Shown: positions 26,708 through 36,046, counted from the first letter of the stretch. The stretch: DNA of 45,167 nucleotides from Corynebacterium lipophiloflavum DSM 44291 (GCF_000159635.1 NZ_GG667195.1:129291-174457); one strand, 5' to 3'. The notes: generated from the letters alone by a model not told the origin. Made by a program: numbers and translations.

Positions 26708-26744
26708 AAAGGGGCGCCCAGGCTACACACCGGAGCGCCCCTTT
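26708..26744. terminator. bidirectional terminator
   Basis: AAAGGGGCGC (26708-26717) and GCGCCCCTTT (26735-26744) form a perfect 10-bp stem with T tracts on both strands. It ends both the secreted-protein operon and the facing response-regulator operon. Confidence 0.92.
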
Positions 26745-26759
26745 ATTGCAGCGGCGAAA

Positions 26760-27425
26760 TTAATACTCTGCGTTGAGCACCTTGACGACGAGGTTGAGCC
26801 TCGAGGTGGCGCCGAACTGATCCATGATGTTTGAGACGTACTTCTTAATCGTGGACTCCGAATAAGCGAGGTCCTTGGCGATTTCTGAGTTCGACATTCC
26901 CCGGCAGAGCCGAACGAGTACCTTGCGCTCCGACTTGCTCAATGACTGCAGCTTCATCGCCTCGTTGATCGGGTCAACGTAGGTGTCGGTGCTGCGTTCG
27001 TCCTTCAGGTGCGTCGCCAGCCTGGTCATTGCCTGCGGCGAGACCACCATGCCCCCGTCGGTGGCGGCGCGGACGGCGTCGATAAGCGCCTGCGGCTTTT
27101 CGCTTTTGAGCACGTAGCCAGCGCCGCCGAGACGGATAATGCGCATCATCGTGCGGTCGGAGTCGAAAGCCGTCACGGCGATGAAAATGGGTCGGCTCTC
27201 GTGCTTATTGATGTTTTCAAGCAGGGTTGGGCCGTCCATCGTTGGCATGTGAATATCTGCCAGAATCACGTCGACGTCGTGCTCGCGAAGGCGGGCGAGG
27301 GCTTCCTCGCCGTTGGATGCCTCCGCGACCACGACGATGTCGTCGGTGCTTTTGAAGTAGTGGCGAAACGAGCTCAGAACGAGCGGGTTGTCGTCTACCA
27401 GCAGGACGTTGATCTGGTCAGTCAT
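26760..27425 (-). CDS. NarL/FixJ-type response regulator
   Basis: This 221-residue regulator has a receiver domain with VDDNP acidic residues (Asp11, Asp12), the phosphorylation site Asp57 in LADIHMP, Thr in AVTAFDSD and Lys in YVLKSEKP. A LuxR-type helix-turn-helix follows at about 155-215 (LSKSERKVLVRLCRGMSNSEIAKDLAYSESTIKKYVSNI, given here as one region). ATG 27425 is preferred; a GTG at 27440 would add five residues. The small peptide gene ends 15 bases upstream, so the two are cotranscribed. The histidine kinase lies just beyond and is its likely partner. Base composition looks less GC-rich than in the core genes. Confidence 0.93.
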   Translation of the reverse strand: MTDQINVLLVDDNPLVLSSFRHYFKSTDDIVVVAEASNGEEALARLREHDVDVILADIHMPTMDGPTLLENINKHESRPIFIAVTAFDSDRTMMRIIRLGGAGYVLKSEKPQALIDAVRAATDGGMVVSPQAMTRLATHLKDERSTDTYVDPINEAMKLQSLSKSERKVLVRLCRGMSNSEIAKDLAYSESTIKKYVSNIMDQFGATSRLNLVVKVLNAEY

Positions 27426-27440
27426 GCTGTGGGAGAGCAC

Positions 27441-27632
27441 CTAGCACCAAATACGGGTCGGGTAGTACTTGCAGGAGAAAATGTCCGTGATAGCGGTGTA
27501 ATTGGTGATCGACGGGGTGTAGCTGTCGTCCGACACGGTGTCTGCGTGCGCAGCTGGAGTTGCTGCGACTGCGCTGAGTACCGCGAAAGAGAGGGTGGTA
27601 GCAGCGAGAGTTTATGCGAAGCGGTGATTCAT
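27441..27632 (-). pseudogene. small secreted peptide gene with in-frame TAA at codon 7
   Basis: Minus-strand ATG 27632 follows AAAGGAG by six bases. The 63-codon frame reads MNHRFA, TAA (27614-27612), then TLAATTLSFAVLSAVAATP with cleavage at AAHA-D. That is a near-perfect signal peptide apart from the stop. The mature part would be 33 residues, DTVSDDSYTPSITNYTAITD followed by IFSCKYYPTRIWC and a TAG stop. The two Cys bracket a nine-residue loop at the C-terminus. It lies between a histidine kinase and its response regulator. A codon such as AAA to TAA would explain the break. No alternative downstream start restores the signal peptide. Function as a signal peptide for the kinase is inference. 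Confidence 0.65.
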
Positions 27633-27662
27633 CGCGGGCTCCTTTCTATGGTCATTGAGATA

Positions 27663-27680
27663 ATTGTATCTTTCCGTATC
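27663..27680 (-). promoter_or_regulatory. candidate promoter/operator for the peptide-regulator unit
   Basis: On the minus strand TACAAT (27668-27663) is a good -10. GATAC occurs at 27680 and again at 27670, one helical turn apart, with a third copy at 27727. No -35 is obvious. The direct repeats may be a regulator site. This lies in the 108-base gap after the kinase gene. Confidence 0.35.
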
Positions 27681-27740
27681 GACCCATGGGATGCAGCATT
27701 GAACCATAAAATCGGTACCAAAGTATCCATCAGTTCGGGT

Positions 27741-28847
27741 CTAGCAGCGTAACGCTTGTTCCGGAACGGTAAACTCTACGACCCACTCCTGACCGATGCG
27801 ATGGGCATTGAAAGTACCATTATAACGCGACACAACACTTCGCGACTCTTGCAGGCCTAGCTGGGATGACAAATGCGAAGCACCTCGTGCCGCGCGGACG
27901 GTATTGCGCATGGTGCAGCGCAGACCAGCCTCCTCCTTGTTGATCCGCATCTCGATTACAGACCCAGGGACGGCGTATTTGATCGCGTTCGTGGAGAGCT
28001 CCGTAAATACTTGCTCAAAGCCAGGAGGGAAGGACCAATCGCATGAGCGAGCTGAATCGGCACCCTCGATAATGAATCCGTGGCTTACCAGCGGGCGAGT
28101 GGTGACTGCTATCTGCTCCCCAATAGTCCGATTTAGAATGGGTGCGGATACGTTCTCATTCTCCTGCATGAAGTGTAGGAGGTGTCTAACCTCTTGCATA
28201 GCCTGGCGCGTTTCATCCGCGATGTGCTCCGCGGTTTCGCGCGCTTGCTCGTTATCGATTGAGGTCAAAGCGAGGGTTTCAGCACGCATTACCACCGATG
28301 TCAGAGTTGTTGCAACGGAATCGTGTAGGACTTGGGCGAGACGCTCTCGGCGCTCTTCCAATTCATTGCGGAGTTGTTGTTGGTGAGCAGCGTGCTGCAA
28401 GCGTTGCCGTCGGAGGTAAATGCCGCCCCACCAACCGGCCGTCAAAGCGACGACGTAAACGGCGACGCTGGTGAAATCGTTGGGTATCCACCGTCCAGTA
28501 AAGGGGCTGGTAGAACTGATGTAACCGATTGCCACGGCGATTCCAGCTGCGAACCGCGGGCGTCCCACCATTGCGATTAGCGACACTAGGAATGGTGCTG
28601 AAAGGATGATTGCGAGTCCGCGAGCATCCTCTACGCCGGATATGAAAACGAATAGAGCGACCATTGCCAGGCCCGAAAGAATTGGCCAGCGTTGCGCAGA
28701 TGCTAGAAGCGCGACCGCAGTAAGATTTGCCAGAAGCTGGAGCCAGCTCATTGGAGTGATCGCGAGCGTGATCATGATAGCCAGGACACCGAGTGCAGCA
28801 ATTCTCCAATCGATGTTCTTGTAGCTCGTCAATGGCGTTGGTTGCAC
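27741..28847 (-). CDS. membrane sensor histidine kinase, HisKA_3 type
   Basis: This encodes 368 residues. About five hydrophobic segments fill residues 15-145 with very short loops, so there is no large external sensor domain; a ligand would be seen within or near the membrane. The HisKA_3 dimerisation box is AQVLHDSVATTLTSVVMRAE, with the phospho-acceptor His at about 175. The ATPase domain has the N box TELSTNAIKYAVPGS and a short, degenerate G-box region (GLQESRSVVSRYNG). GTG 28847 is chosen because TACTCT lies six bases upstream; GTG 28853 would add two residues. Two 60-base stretches counted by hand are 48% and 55% GC, below the core genes, suggesting acquisition. Confidence 0.92.
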   Translation of the reverse strand: MQPTPLTSYKNIDWRIAALGVLAIMITLAITPMSWLQLLANLTAVALLASAQRWPILSGLAMVALFVFISGVEDARGLAIILSAPFLVSLIAMVGRPRFAAGIAVAIGYISSTSPFTGRWIPNDFTSVAVYVVALTAGWWGGIYLRRQRLQHAAHQQQLRNELEERRERLAQVLHDSVATTLTSVVMRAETLALTSIDNEQARETAEHIADETRQAMQEVRHLLHFMQENENVSAPILNRTIGEQIAVTTRPLVSHGFIIEGADSARSCDWSFPPGFEQVFTELSTNAIKYAVPGSVIEMRINKEEAGLRCTMRNTVRAARGASHLSSQLGLQESRSVVSRYNGTFNAHRIGQEWVVEFTVPEQALRC

Positions 28848-28853
28848 GCGCAC

Positions 28854-28882
28854 AGAGTAGCCGGTGCGCGTCGCGATGTCAG
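28854..28882 (-). promoter_or_regulatory. histidine kinase promoter, leaderless
   Basis: Minus-strand CTGACA (28882-28877), a 17-base spacer and TACTCT (28859-28854) form a well-spaced promoter. GTG 28847 lies six bases after the -10, so the transcript is probably leaderless. Confidence 0.65.
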
Positions 28883-29056
28883 ATTTTGTCCTTTTAGAAA
28901 AGGCATGATATCTTCAAATCACTACCGCTTGGGGTCACTTTTATGTGGTTCCCGAGCCGCAAGTGGAGTCTCTCCCACCCGAGGCCGCCGAATTGCCGGT
29001 TGGTGAAGGGTAAAGCGTAGCGCAGTGCTTTGCATGCTGTGCTGTGCGGAGGAACT

Positions 29057-29087
29057 CCCGCGTCTATCTTCGATGGCGCGGGTTTTT
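29057..29087 (+). terminator. leader terminator (attenuator) before infC
   Basis: CCCGCG (29057-29062) and CGCGGG (29077-29082), with an inner ATC/GAT pair, form a hairpin followed by TTTTT. It lies 70 bases before infC, pointing to transcription attenuation of the infC-rpmI-rplT operon. The 304-base gap 28854-29157 holds this element, the divergent kinase promoter and no evident gene. Confidence 0.75.
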
Positions 29088-29157
29088 CGTGTGGGGAGAC
29101 GATGTGACACTGGTGGTTCGGTAGCGATCAACTTTGTTTCTAGGTTTAGGAGTTCTC

Positions 29158-29679
29158 ATCAGCGCTGATACTCGTATCAACGAACGCATCCGCGTTCCCG
29201 AAGTTCGTCTTGTCGGTCCGTCCGGCGAGCAGGTTGGCATTGTTCGTACGGACGACGCCCGGAAGTTGGCTTACGAAGCCGACCTCGATCTTGTGGAAGT
29301 GGCTCCCAATGCGAAGCCGCCGGTGTGCAAGATCATGGACTACGGCAAGTTTAAGTACGAGCAGGATCAAAAGGCCCGCGAGGCCCGTAAGAACCAGCAG
29401 CAGACTGTGGTTAAGGAGCAGAAGTTCCGGCCGAAGATTGATGAGCACGACTACCTGACCAAGAAGGCTAACGTTGAGCGCTTCCTGGAGAAGGGCAACA
29501 AGGTCAAGGTCACGATCATGTTCCGCGGTCGTGAGCAGTCGCGTCCTGAGCTCGGTTATCGCCTCCTCGAGCGTCTTGCCGATGATATCGGCGAGCTCGG
29601 TGTCGTGGAGTCCCGTCCGAAGCAGGATGGCCGCAACATGACGATGGTCTTCGGTCCCTCCCGCAAGGCTAAGAAGTAG
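29158..29679 (+). CDS. infC: translation initiation factor IF-3, probable AUC start
   Basis: IF-3 binds the 30S subunit and checks start-codon pairing. The 173-residue product has the N-domain ([20 protein letters not shown]), the linker helix ([20 protein letters not shown]) and the C-domain ([36 protein letters not shown]). The family N-terminus is [11 protein letters not shown]. Here that Ile codon ATC (29158) lies five bases after AGGAG, so ATC itself is the likely start, parallel to the AUU start of E. coli infC, through which IF-3 represses its own synthesis. A TTG at 29134 would overlap the ribosome binding site and add eight unrelated residues. Confidence 0.95.
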   Translation: MSADTRINERIRVPEVRLVGPSGEQVGIVRTDDARKLAYEADLDLVEVAPNAKPPVCKIMDYGKFKYEQDQKAREARKNQQQTVVKEQKFRPKIDEHDYLTKKANVERFLEKGNKVKVTIMFRGREQSRPELGYRLLERLADDIGELGVVESRPKQDGRNMTMVFGPSRKAKK

Positions 29680-29711
29680 TTTTTTCGTTTTCGACTCGAA
29701 GGGCTTTCACA

Positions 29712-29906
29712 ATGAAGCAGAAGACCCACAAGGGCACCGCCAAGCGCATCAAGATTTCCGGTTCCGGCAAGCTGCGCCGTGAGCAGGCCGGTAAGCGCCA
29801 CCTCAACGAGGGCCTGTCCTCGAAGCGTCGCCGCAAGCTGTCCGGCACCACCGATGTTGCTCCGGCTGATGTCAAGCGCATGAAGCGCCTCCTCGGCAAG
29901 GCGTAA
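29712..29906 (+). CDS. rpmI: 50S ribosomal protein L35
   Basis: L35 is a 64-residue, very basic large-subunit protein (MKQKTHKGTAKRIKISGSGK at the start, KRMKRLLGKA at the end). It lies between infC and rplT in the standard order. AAGGG precedes the ATG by seven bases. Confidence 0.97.
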   Translation: MKQKTHKGTAKRIKISGSGKLRREQAGKRHLNEGLSSKRRRKLSGTTDVAPADVKRMKRLLGKA

Positions 29907-29967
29907 GTCACCTGCCGCGCACGTAGAACCCGAAATTTTTTAGAATAAGACAAGGAAGAAGTGACTC

Positions 29968-30354
29968 ATGGCACGTGTCAAGCGTTCAGTAAACGCTAAG
30001 AAGAAGCGCCGCGCGATTCTTAAGTCCGCCAAGGGCTACCGTGGTCAGCGTTCCCGCCTGTACCGCAAGGCGAAAGAGCAGTGGCTGCACTCCCAGACCT
30101 ACGCCTACCGCGACCGCCGCAAGCGCAAGAGCGAGTTTCGCAAGCTGTGGATCCAGCGCATCAACGCCGCTGCCCGCATGAACGGCATCACCTACAACCG
30201 TCTCATCCACGGCCTGAAGCTCGCCGAGGTTGAGGTCGACCGCAAGATCCTCGCTGATCTCGCCGTCAATGATTTCGCCACCTTCTCCGCTATCTGCGAG
30301 GTTGCGAAGAAAGCACTTCCGGAGGATGTCAACGCCCCAGTCAATGCCGCGTAA
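29968..30354 (+). CDS. rplT: 50S ribosomal protein L20
   Basis: L20 (128 residues) is an early-binding 23S rRNA protein. The extended basic N-terminus ([19 protein letters not shown]) and the globular part ([20 protein letters not shown]) are typical. In other bacteria L20 represses the infC-rpmI-rplT operon. AAGGAAG precedes the ATG, and a TAGAAT at 29941-29946 might serve as an extra promoter. Confidence 0.97.
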   Translation: MARVKRSVNAKKKRRAILKSAKGYRGQRSRLYRKAKEQWLHSQTYAYRDRRKRKSEFRKLWIQRINAAARMNGITYNRLIHGLKLAEVEVDRKILADLAVNDFATFSAICEVAKKALPEDVNAPVNAA

Positions 30355-30374
30355 GAGCTTTTCGCTTCACGACG

Positions 30375-30426
30375 CCCGCCCGGCGCACGGTTTCCACACG
30401 ACGGAATGTGCGCCGCGGCGGGTTTC
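30375..30426 (+). terminator. terminator of the infC-rpmI-rplT operon
   Basis: CCCGCC-CGGCGCAC (30375-30388) pairs with GTGCGCCG-C-GGCGGG (30408-30422), a 14-bp stem with one bulge, then TTT. Confidence 0.85.
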
Positions 30427-30444
30427 GTGCGGTTATGGGTTGAG

Positions 30445-30450
30445 TACTGT
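30445..30450 (+). promoter_or_regulatory. -10 element giving a leaderless rRNA methyltransferase transcript
   Basis: TACTGT is followed by eight bases and ATG 30459. A TTG at 30450 overlaps this element and is not a likely start. Confidence 0.55.
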
Positions 30451-30458
30451 TGGGCTTT

Positions 30459-31280
30459 ATGGGACTCAATTTTTCGCAGGCGTTTACCGAACGCACCCCG
30501 CGCATCGTCAACGCGGCCAAGCTGCACAGGGCGGCGGCCCGGAAAAAGGCGGGGCGCTTTATTGTTGAGGGAGCCAATTCGGTGGAGGCTGCGGTGGCTA
30601 CCGGCTCGGCGACCGATGTCTTTGCGACCGAGAGCGCGGCAGGTGAGTTTGCCGAGATCCTCACCACGGCTGGGTACATGGATGTTTTCACGCACGCGAT
30701 CACCGACACCGCTGCCCGGCATCTATCGGATACGGTAAGTACCACGGGCATCTTTGCGCTGTGCACTCCGGTTTTGTGGTCAGTCGGTAAGGTCCTGCGT
30801 GGCGGCCCGCGGCTGGTTGCCGTGTGCGTGGAAACCAATGACCCGGGAAATGCTGGAACGTTGATCCGGATTGCGGATGTGTGCGGCGCGGATGCAGTTG
30901 TGTTCGCCGGAGATACCGTGGACCCGGAATCTAGCAAAGCGGTTCGCGCCTCGGCCGGGTCGCTATTTCACGTGCCTGTTGCACGGGAGCGCAACATCTC
31001 GGATGTAATGGGGCAACTAAAAGCAGCCGGCTTGAGTATCGCGGCGACCACCATGGGTGGGGATGTCAGTCTTGACGATGCGGCAGAGGTCGTGGCGCAA
31101 CCAACAGCCTGGCTTTTCGGCAATGAAGCCCATGGATTACCGCAGGAGCTTATCGACGCCGCCGACCACCGCGTCTCCATTCCCATCCGTGGGCACGCAG
31201 AGTCGTTGAACCTCGCCACCGCGGCGGCTATGTGCATGTGGGAGTCCTCGAAGGTGTTGTCGCGACCGCAGGTAAGCTAA
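30459..31280 (+). CDS. TrmH/SpoU family RNA methyltransferase
   Basis: This encodes 273 residues. A small RNA-binding domain (HRAAARKKAGRFIVEGANSV) precedes the SPOUT knot fold. Family motifs are ETNDPGNAGTLIRIADVCGA, AWLFGNEAHGLPQEL and VSIPIRGHAESLNLATAAAM. Such enzymes 2'-O-methylate rRNA or tRNA; the target here is not determined. The position between rplT and pheS is the usual one in actinobacteria. The gene is probably leaderless from ATG 30459. Confidence 0.93.
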   Translation: MGLNFSQAFTERTPRIVNAAKLHRAAARKKAGRFIVEGANSVEAAVATGSATDVFATESAAGEFAEILTTAGYMDVFTHAITDTAARHLSDTVSTTGIFALCTPVLWSVGKVLRGGPRLVAVCVETNDPGNAGTLIRIADVCGADAVVFAGDTVDPESSKAVRASAGSLFHVPVARERNISDVMGQLKAAGLSIAATTMGGDVSLDDAAEVVAQPTAWLFGNEAHGLPQELIDAADHRVSIPIRGHAESLNLATAAAMCMWESSKVLSRPQVS

Positions 31281-31305
31281 TCAACGGTTTTAGCCGTCGA
31301 CCTAA

Positions 31306-32367
<1,062 letters not shown>

Positions 32368-32404
32368 CAGGTTAGCGAAAACTAGGACGAACGAGGAGCA
32401 GACA

Positions 32405-34912
32405 ATGCTGATTTCCCAACAGTGGATTACCACCCTTCTGCGCGCCGCCGGAAACGACAACTGGTCGGTGTCACCCGAGGAGCTCGATTCCGGTTTCGTG
32501 CGGGTCGGTTTTGAAACGGAAGGCTTCGCGCCTCTGCCGGAGACCACCGGGCCACTCGTCGTCGGGCGTGTGCTGGAGATTGAGGAGCTCGAGGGCTTCA
32601 AGAAGCCGATTCGCTACTGTCAGGTCGACGTCGGGCAGGCCAACGGCACAGGCGAGCCGCAGGGCATCATTTGCGGCGCGCGCAACTTCAGCGAGGGCGA
32701 CCTCGTCGTGGTGTCGCTGCCAGGCGCCGTCCTCCCGGGCGGTTTCGAAATCTCCGCGCGAGAGACGTACGGCAAGATCTCCAACGGCATGATGGCCTCC
32801 GAGGCGGAACTCGGGTTCACCGCCAAGAGCGACGGCATCATCGTGCTCGAAGGCGGCGCCGCAAGCCCGGGCGAGGACGCTCGCGAGGTTCTCGGCGGGC
32901 CGGACACCGTCTTTGAGGTCAACATCACCCCAGATCGCGGTTACGCCCTCTCTGCACGCGGCCTTACCCGTGAGGTCGCGGCGGCGTTCGACTTGTCATA
33001 CCGGGATGTCGCCGCCGACCCCGCGGTCGCGGGCATCGACCTTACGCGCGTGCCCGCGCCGACGGGGGAGCTGATCGAGGTCACCGTTGAGGAATCGGCC
33101 AAGGCCCAGCGCTTCGGCCTGCGCAAGGTCGTCGGCATTGACCCGAAGGCCCAGGCACCGTTCTGGCTCAAGCGCATCCTCATGCTCTCGGGTGTGCGTT
33201 CCGTCAACGCCGCGACGGATGTGACCAACTACGTCATGCTGCTTCTCGGCCAGCCGATGCACGCGTTCGATGCCGACAAGGTCTCGGGGAATCTGCGCGT
33301 GCACAACGCCCGCGACGGCGAGACGTTCGAGACACTCGACCACGCGAAGCGCACCCTGACCGCTGACGATGTCGTTATTTCCGATGACAACGGAATTCAG
33401 TCCCTGGCCGCGATCATGGGTGGGACGACCTCGGAGATCTCGGACGAGACCACCAGCGTCTACTTCGAGGCCGCGTCGTGGGATGCGCTGACGGTGGCGC
33501 GCTCGGCACGCCACCACAAACTGAGCTCGGAAGCTTCTCGACGCTTCGAGCGTGGCGTGGATCCCGCGCTCGTCGAGGTCGCCCTCGATGTGGCGTGTGC
33601 CCTGTTGGTGGACTTCGCCGGTGGTGAGATCGTCGACAAGCGAACGCTCGTGGGTGAGGTTGCCGAGCGCCCGGCGATCGAGATGGACTCCGCGCGACCG
33701 GGAGATCTCATCGGAGTCGACTACCCGCGCGAAACTGTCGTGCGCCGCCTCGAGGAGGTCGGCTGCCGTGTCGAGGGTGATGGCGAGGCGCTGACCGTCT
33801 ACCCACCGACGTGGCGCACGGATTTGAGCGTGCCGGTTGATCTGGTTGAGGAGATCGTCAGGCTCGAGGGGCTCGACGAGATCCCGCTCATCCTTCCCGC
33901 TCCGCGCGGCGGGCGCGGGTTGTCGCCGCAGCAACGCCGCCGGCGCGCCGTCACGCACGCCTTGGCGTACTCGGGCTACGTGGAGGTCATCCCGACGCCG
34001 TTTATCGCCAACGACACGTTTGACGTGTGGGGGCTCGCGGCGGACGATGAGCGCCGCCACGCGGTGCGCGTGCAGAACCCGTTGGACAAGGATTACGGCA
34101 TCATCGGTACGACAGTGTTGCCGTCGATGCTTGAGGCGGTCGGGCGCAACGTGGCCAGGGGCAAGCGCGACCTGGCGCTGTACTCGGTGGCGCAGGTCGC
34201 GGTCGCGCGGGCTGAGTTGTCACCGATGCCGAGCGTGGCAGCGCGCCCGAGCGATGAGACCATCCGCGAGCTCGTCGACTCCCTACCGAAGCAGAACCTG
34301 CACGCCGCGACAGTGGCGACGGGGCAGTGGGAGCACGCAGGCCCCTTGGGCGGCGGCCGCGACTACACGTGGGCCGACGCTGTGGAGTCGGCGCGAGTGG
34401 TGGCCCGGGCCGCCGGTGTGGAGCTGCGTGTGGAGGCCGCGGCCGAGCTGCCGTGGCACCCGGGGCGCTGCGCCGCGCTGAAGGTTGGGGACGTGGTGGT
34501 CGGTTTCGCGGGAGAACTGCACCCGGAGATTCTCGAGGCGCTTGAGCTGCCGGCCCGGACGTGCGCGATGGAGATCGACCTCACGGCGCTGCCGCTTGAC
34601 GCCGTGCTCCCCGCGCCGGTGCTCTCGTCATTCCCGGCGCTGAACCAGGACATTGCGCTCGTCGTCGATGAGGGCATTGCCGCGGAGGACGTGCGCCGCG
34701 CCGTCGAAGAGGGGGCGGGCGAGCTTGTCGAGAGCGTGAAGCTTTTCGACGTCTACCGCTCGGCGCAGCTGGGTGAGGGCAAGAAGTCCCTGGCGTTCGG
34801 ATTGGTGTTCCGCGCACCGGACCGCACACTGACCGAGGACGAGGCGTCGCAGGCGCGGCTTGCGGCGGCGGAGGTCGCGCGGGAGAGGTTCGGCGCGCAG
34901 ATGCGTGTATAA
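32405..34912 (+). CDS. pheT: phenylalanyl-tRNA synthetase beta subunit
   Basis: PheT (835 residues) carries tRNA binding and editing. Its order is an N-terminal B1 part (MLISQQWITTLL), a tRNA-binding OB fold (about 40-155, GRVLEIEELEGFKKPIRYCQ), the B3/B4 editing region (about 210-390), B5 (about 405-475), a catalytic-like core, and the C-terminal FDX-ACB anticodon domain (SSFPALNQDIALVVDEGIAA). ATG 32405 with GAGGAG eight bases upstream is chosen; the open frame extends upstream inside pheS but that part is not homologous. Confidence 0.97.
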   Translation: MLISQQWITTLLRAAGNDNWSVSPEELDSGFVRVGFETEGFAPLPETTGPLVVGRVLEIEELEGFKKPIRYCQVDVGQANGTGEPQGIICGARNFSEGDLVVVSLPGAVLPGGFEISARETYGKISNGMMASEAELGFTAKSDGIIVLEGGAASPGEDAREVLGGPDTVFEVNITPDRGYALSARGLTREVAAAFDLSYRDVAADPAVAGIDLTRVPAPTGELIEVTVEESAKAQRFGLRKVVGIDPKAQAPFWLKRILMLSGVRSVNAATDVTNYVMLLLGQPMHAFDADKVSGNLRVHNARDGETFETLDHAKRTLTADDVVISDDNGIQSLAAIMGGTTSEISDETTSVYFEAASWDALTVARSARHHKLSSEASRRFERGVDPALVEVALDVACALLVDFAGGEIVDKRTLVGEVAERPAIEMDSARPGDLIGVDYPRETVVRRLEEVGCRVEGDGEALTVYPPTWRTDLSVPVDLVEEIVRLEGLDEIPLILPAPRGGRGLSPQQRRRRAVTHALAYSGYVEVIPTPFIANDTFDVWGLAADDERRHAVRVQNPLDKDYGIIGTTVLPSMLEAVGRNVARGKRDLALYSVAQVAVARAELSPMPSVAARPSDETIRELVDSLPKQNLHAATVATGQWEHAGPLGGGRDYTWADAVESARVVARAAGVELRVEAAAELPWHPGRCAALKVGDVVVGFAGELHPEILEALELPARTCAMEIDLTALPLDAVLPAPVLSSFPALNQDIALVVDEGIAAEDVRRAVEEGAGELVESVKLFDVYRSAQLGEGKKSLAFGLVFRAPDRTLTEDEASQARLAAAEVARERFGAQMRV

Positions 34913-34913
34913 T

Positions 34914-34942
34914 TTGCCGTTGATTGCATAGTTTGCTACTCT
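34914..34942 (+). promoter_or_regulatory. argC promoter with candidate ARG box
   Basis: TTGCCG (34914-34919) and TACTCT (34937-34942) have a 17-base spacer, and ATG 34949 follows six bases later, so argC is probably leaderless. Within the spacer TTGCATA (34924-34930) equals the left half of the M. tuberculosis ArgR operator (TTGCATAACGATGCAA, recalled); the right half is degenerate. ArgR, encoded in this same operon, would block polymerase here. Confidence 0.6.
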
Positions 34943-34948
34943 GCGTCT

Positions 34949-35992
34949 ATGACACTCAAAGTAGCAGTGGCGGGTGCCACGGGGTACGCCGGAGGCGAAA
35001 TCCTGCGGCTTCTTCAGAACCATCCTGCGTACCACAGCGGCGAGCTTGAGATCGGCGCCCTGACTGCCAATAGTAACTCGGGCCAGAAGGTTTCTGCGCT
35101 CATGCCCAACCTGCCTTCTCTGGCGGGTCGCACGATCATGAAAACCACCCCGGAGAACCTTGCCGGCCACGACGTCGTGTTCCTCGCGCTGCCGCACGGC
35201 TACTCCGCCGAGATCGCGACGCAGCTGCCGGAAGAGACGCTCGTGCTCGACTGCGCCGCGGACTTCAGGCTGACCAACGAAGCCGACTGGGTGAAATACT
35301 ACGGCAACGACCACGCCGGCAGCTGGCCCTACGGCATCCCCGAAATCCCGGGGCGCCGCGACGTCCTCGCAGGCAGCCGCCGCGTCGCCGTGCCCGGGTG
35401 TTTTCCCACGGGTGCCACGCTGGCCGCCCTTCCCGCAGTCGCCCGGGGTTTGATCGAGCCGGATTTGAGCATCGTCTCCATCACCGGAGTGTCCGGCGCG
35501 GGCAAGAAGGCCGCCGTGTCCCTCCTGGGTTCTGAAACGATGGGTTCGCTCAAGGCGTACAACACTGCGGGTCGCCACCGTCACACCCCCGAGATCGCCC
35601 AGAACATCCGGGAAGTCACGGGCGAGGATGTCCGTGTGAGCTTCACCCCAGTGCTCGCGCCGCTGCCGCGCGGTATCCTCACCACCATTACGGCACCGCT
35701 GCGCGAGGGCGTGACCACCGCCTCCGCTCACGAGGCCTTCGAGGAGTTCTACGCCGACGAGCAGTTCGTCTGGATTCTTCCTGCCGGGATTCAGCCGCAG
35801 ACCCAAAACGTCGTGGGCACCAATATGTGCCACATCCAAGTCGAGGTGGACGAGGCCGCGGGCAAGCTGTTGATCACCTCAGCCATCGACAACCTCACCA
35901 AAGGTACCGCTGGCGCCGCCGTGCAGTGCATGAACATTGCGCTCGGGTGGGACGAGGCAGCAGGGCTTCCGACCGCCGCTGTCGCGCCCTAG
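34949..35992 (+). CDS. argC: N-acetyl-gamma-glutamyl-phosphate reductase
   Basis: ArgC (347 residues) reduces N-acetylglutamyl phosphate to the semialdehyde with NADPH, the third arginine step. The NADP fold starts [18 protein letters not shown]. The active-site Cys lies in [15 protein letters not shown] (Cys about 150), and the substrate loop is in [15 protein letters not shown]. It opens the arginine operon, directly behind the ARG box promoter. Confidence 0.97.
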   Translation: MTLKVAVAGATGYAGGEILRLLQNHPAYHSGELEIGALTANSNSGQKVSALMPNLPSLAGRTIMKTTPENLAGHDVVFLALPHGYSAEIATQLPEETLVLDCAADFRLTNEADWVKYYGNDHAGSWPYGIPEIPGRRDVLAGSRRVAVPGCFPTGATLAALPAVARGLIEPDLSIVSITGVSGAGKKAAVSLLGSETMGSLKAYNTAGRHRHTPEIAQNIREVTGEDVRVSFTPVLAPLPRGILTTITAPLREGVTTASAHEAFEEFYADEQFVWILPAGIQPQTQNVVGTNMCHIQVEVDEAAGKLLITSAIDNLTKGTAGAAVQCMNIALGWDEAAGLPTAAVAP

Positions 35993-36011
35993 AAATAAGC
36001 CCTAGAGATAA
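35986..36011 (+). repeat. 13-bp tandem repeat at the argC/argJ junction
   Basis: GCCCTAGAAATAA and GCCCTAGAGATAA stand head to tail with one mismatch, and the next 13 bases (from 36012) look like a further decayed copy. The first unit contains the argC stop codon. It fills the 54-base gap before argJ. Confidence 0.7.
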
Positions 36012-36046
36012 GCTCTGGAACAACTATTAAAGAAACGACCCACATC

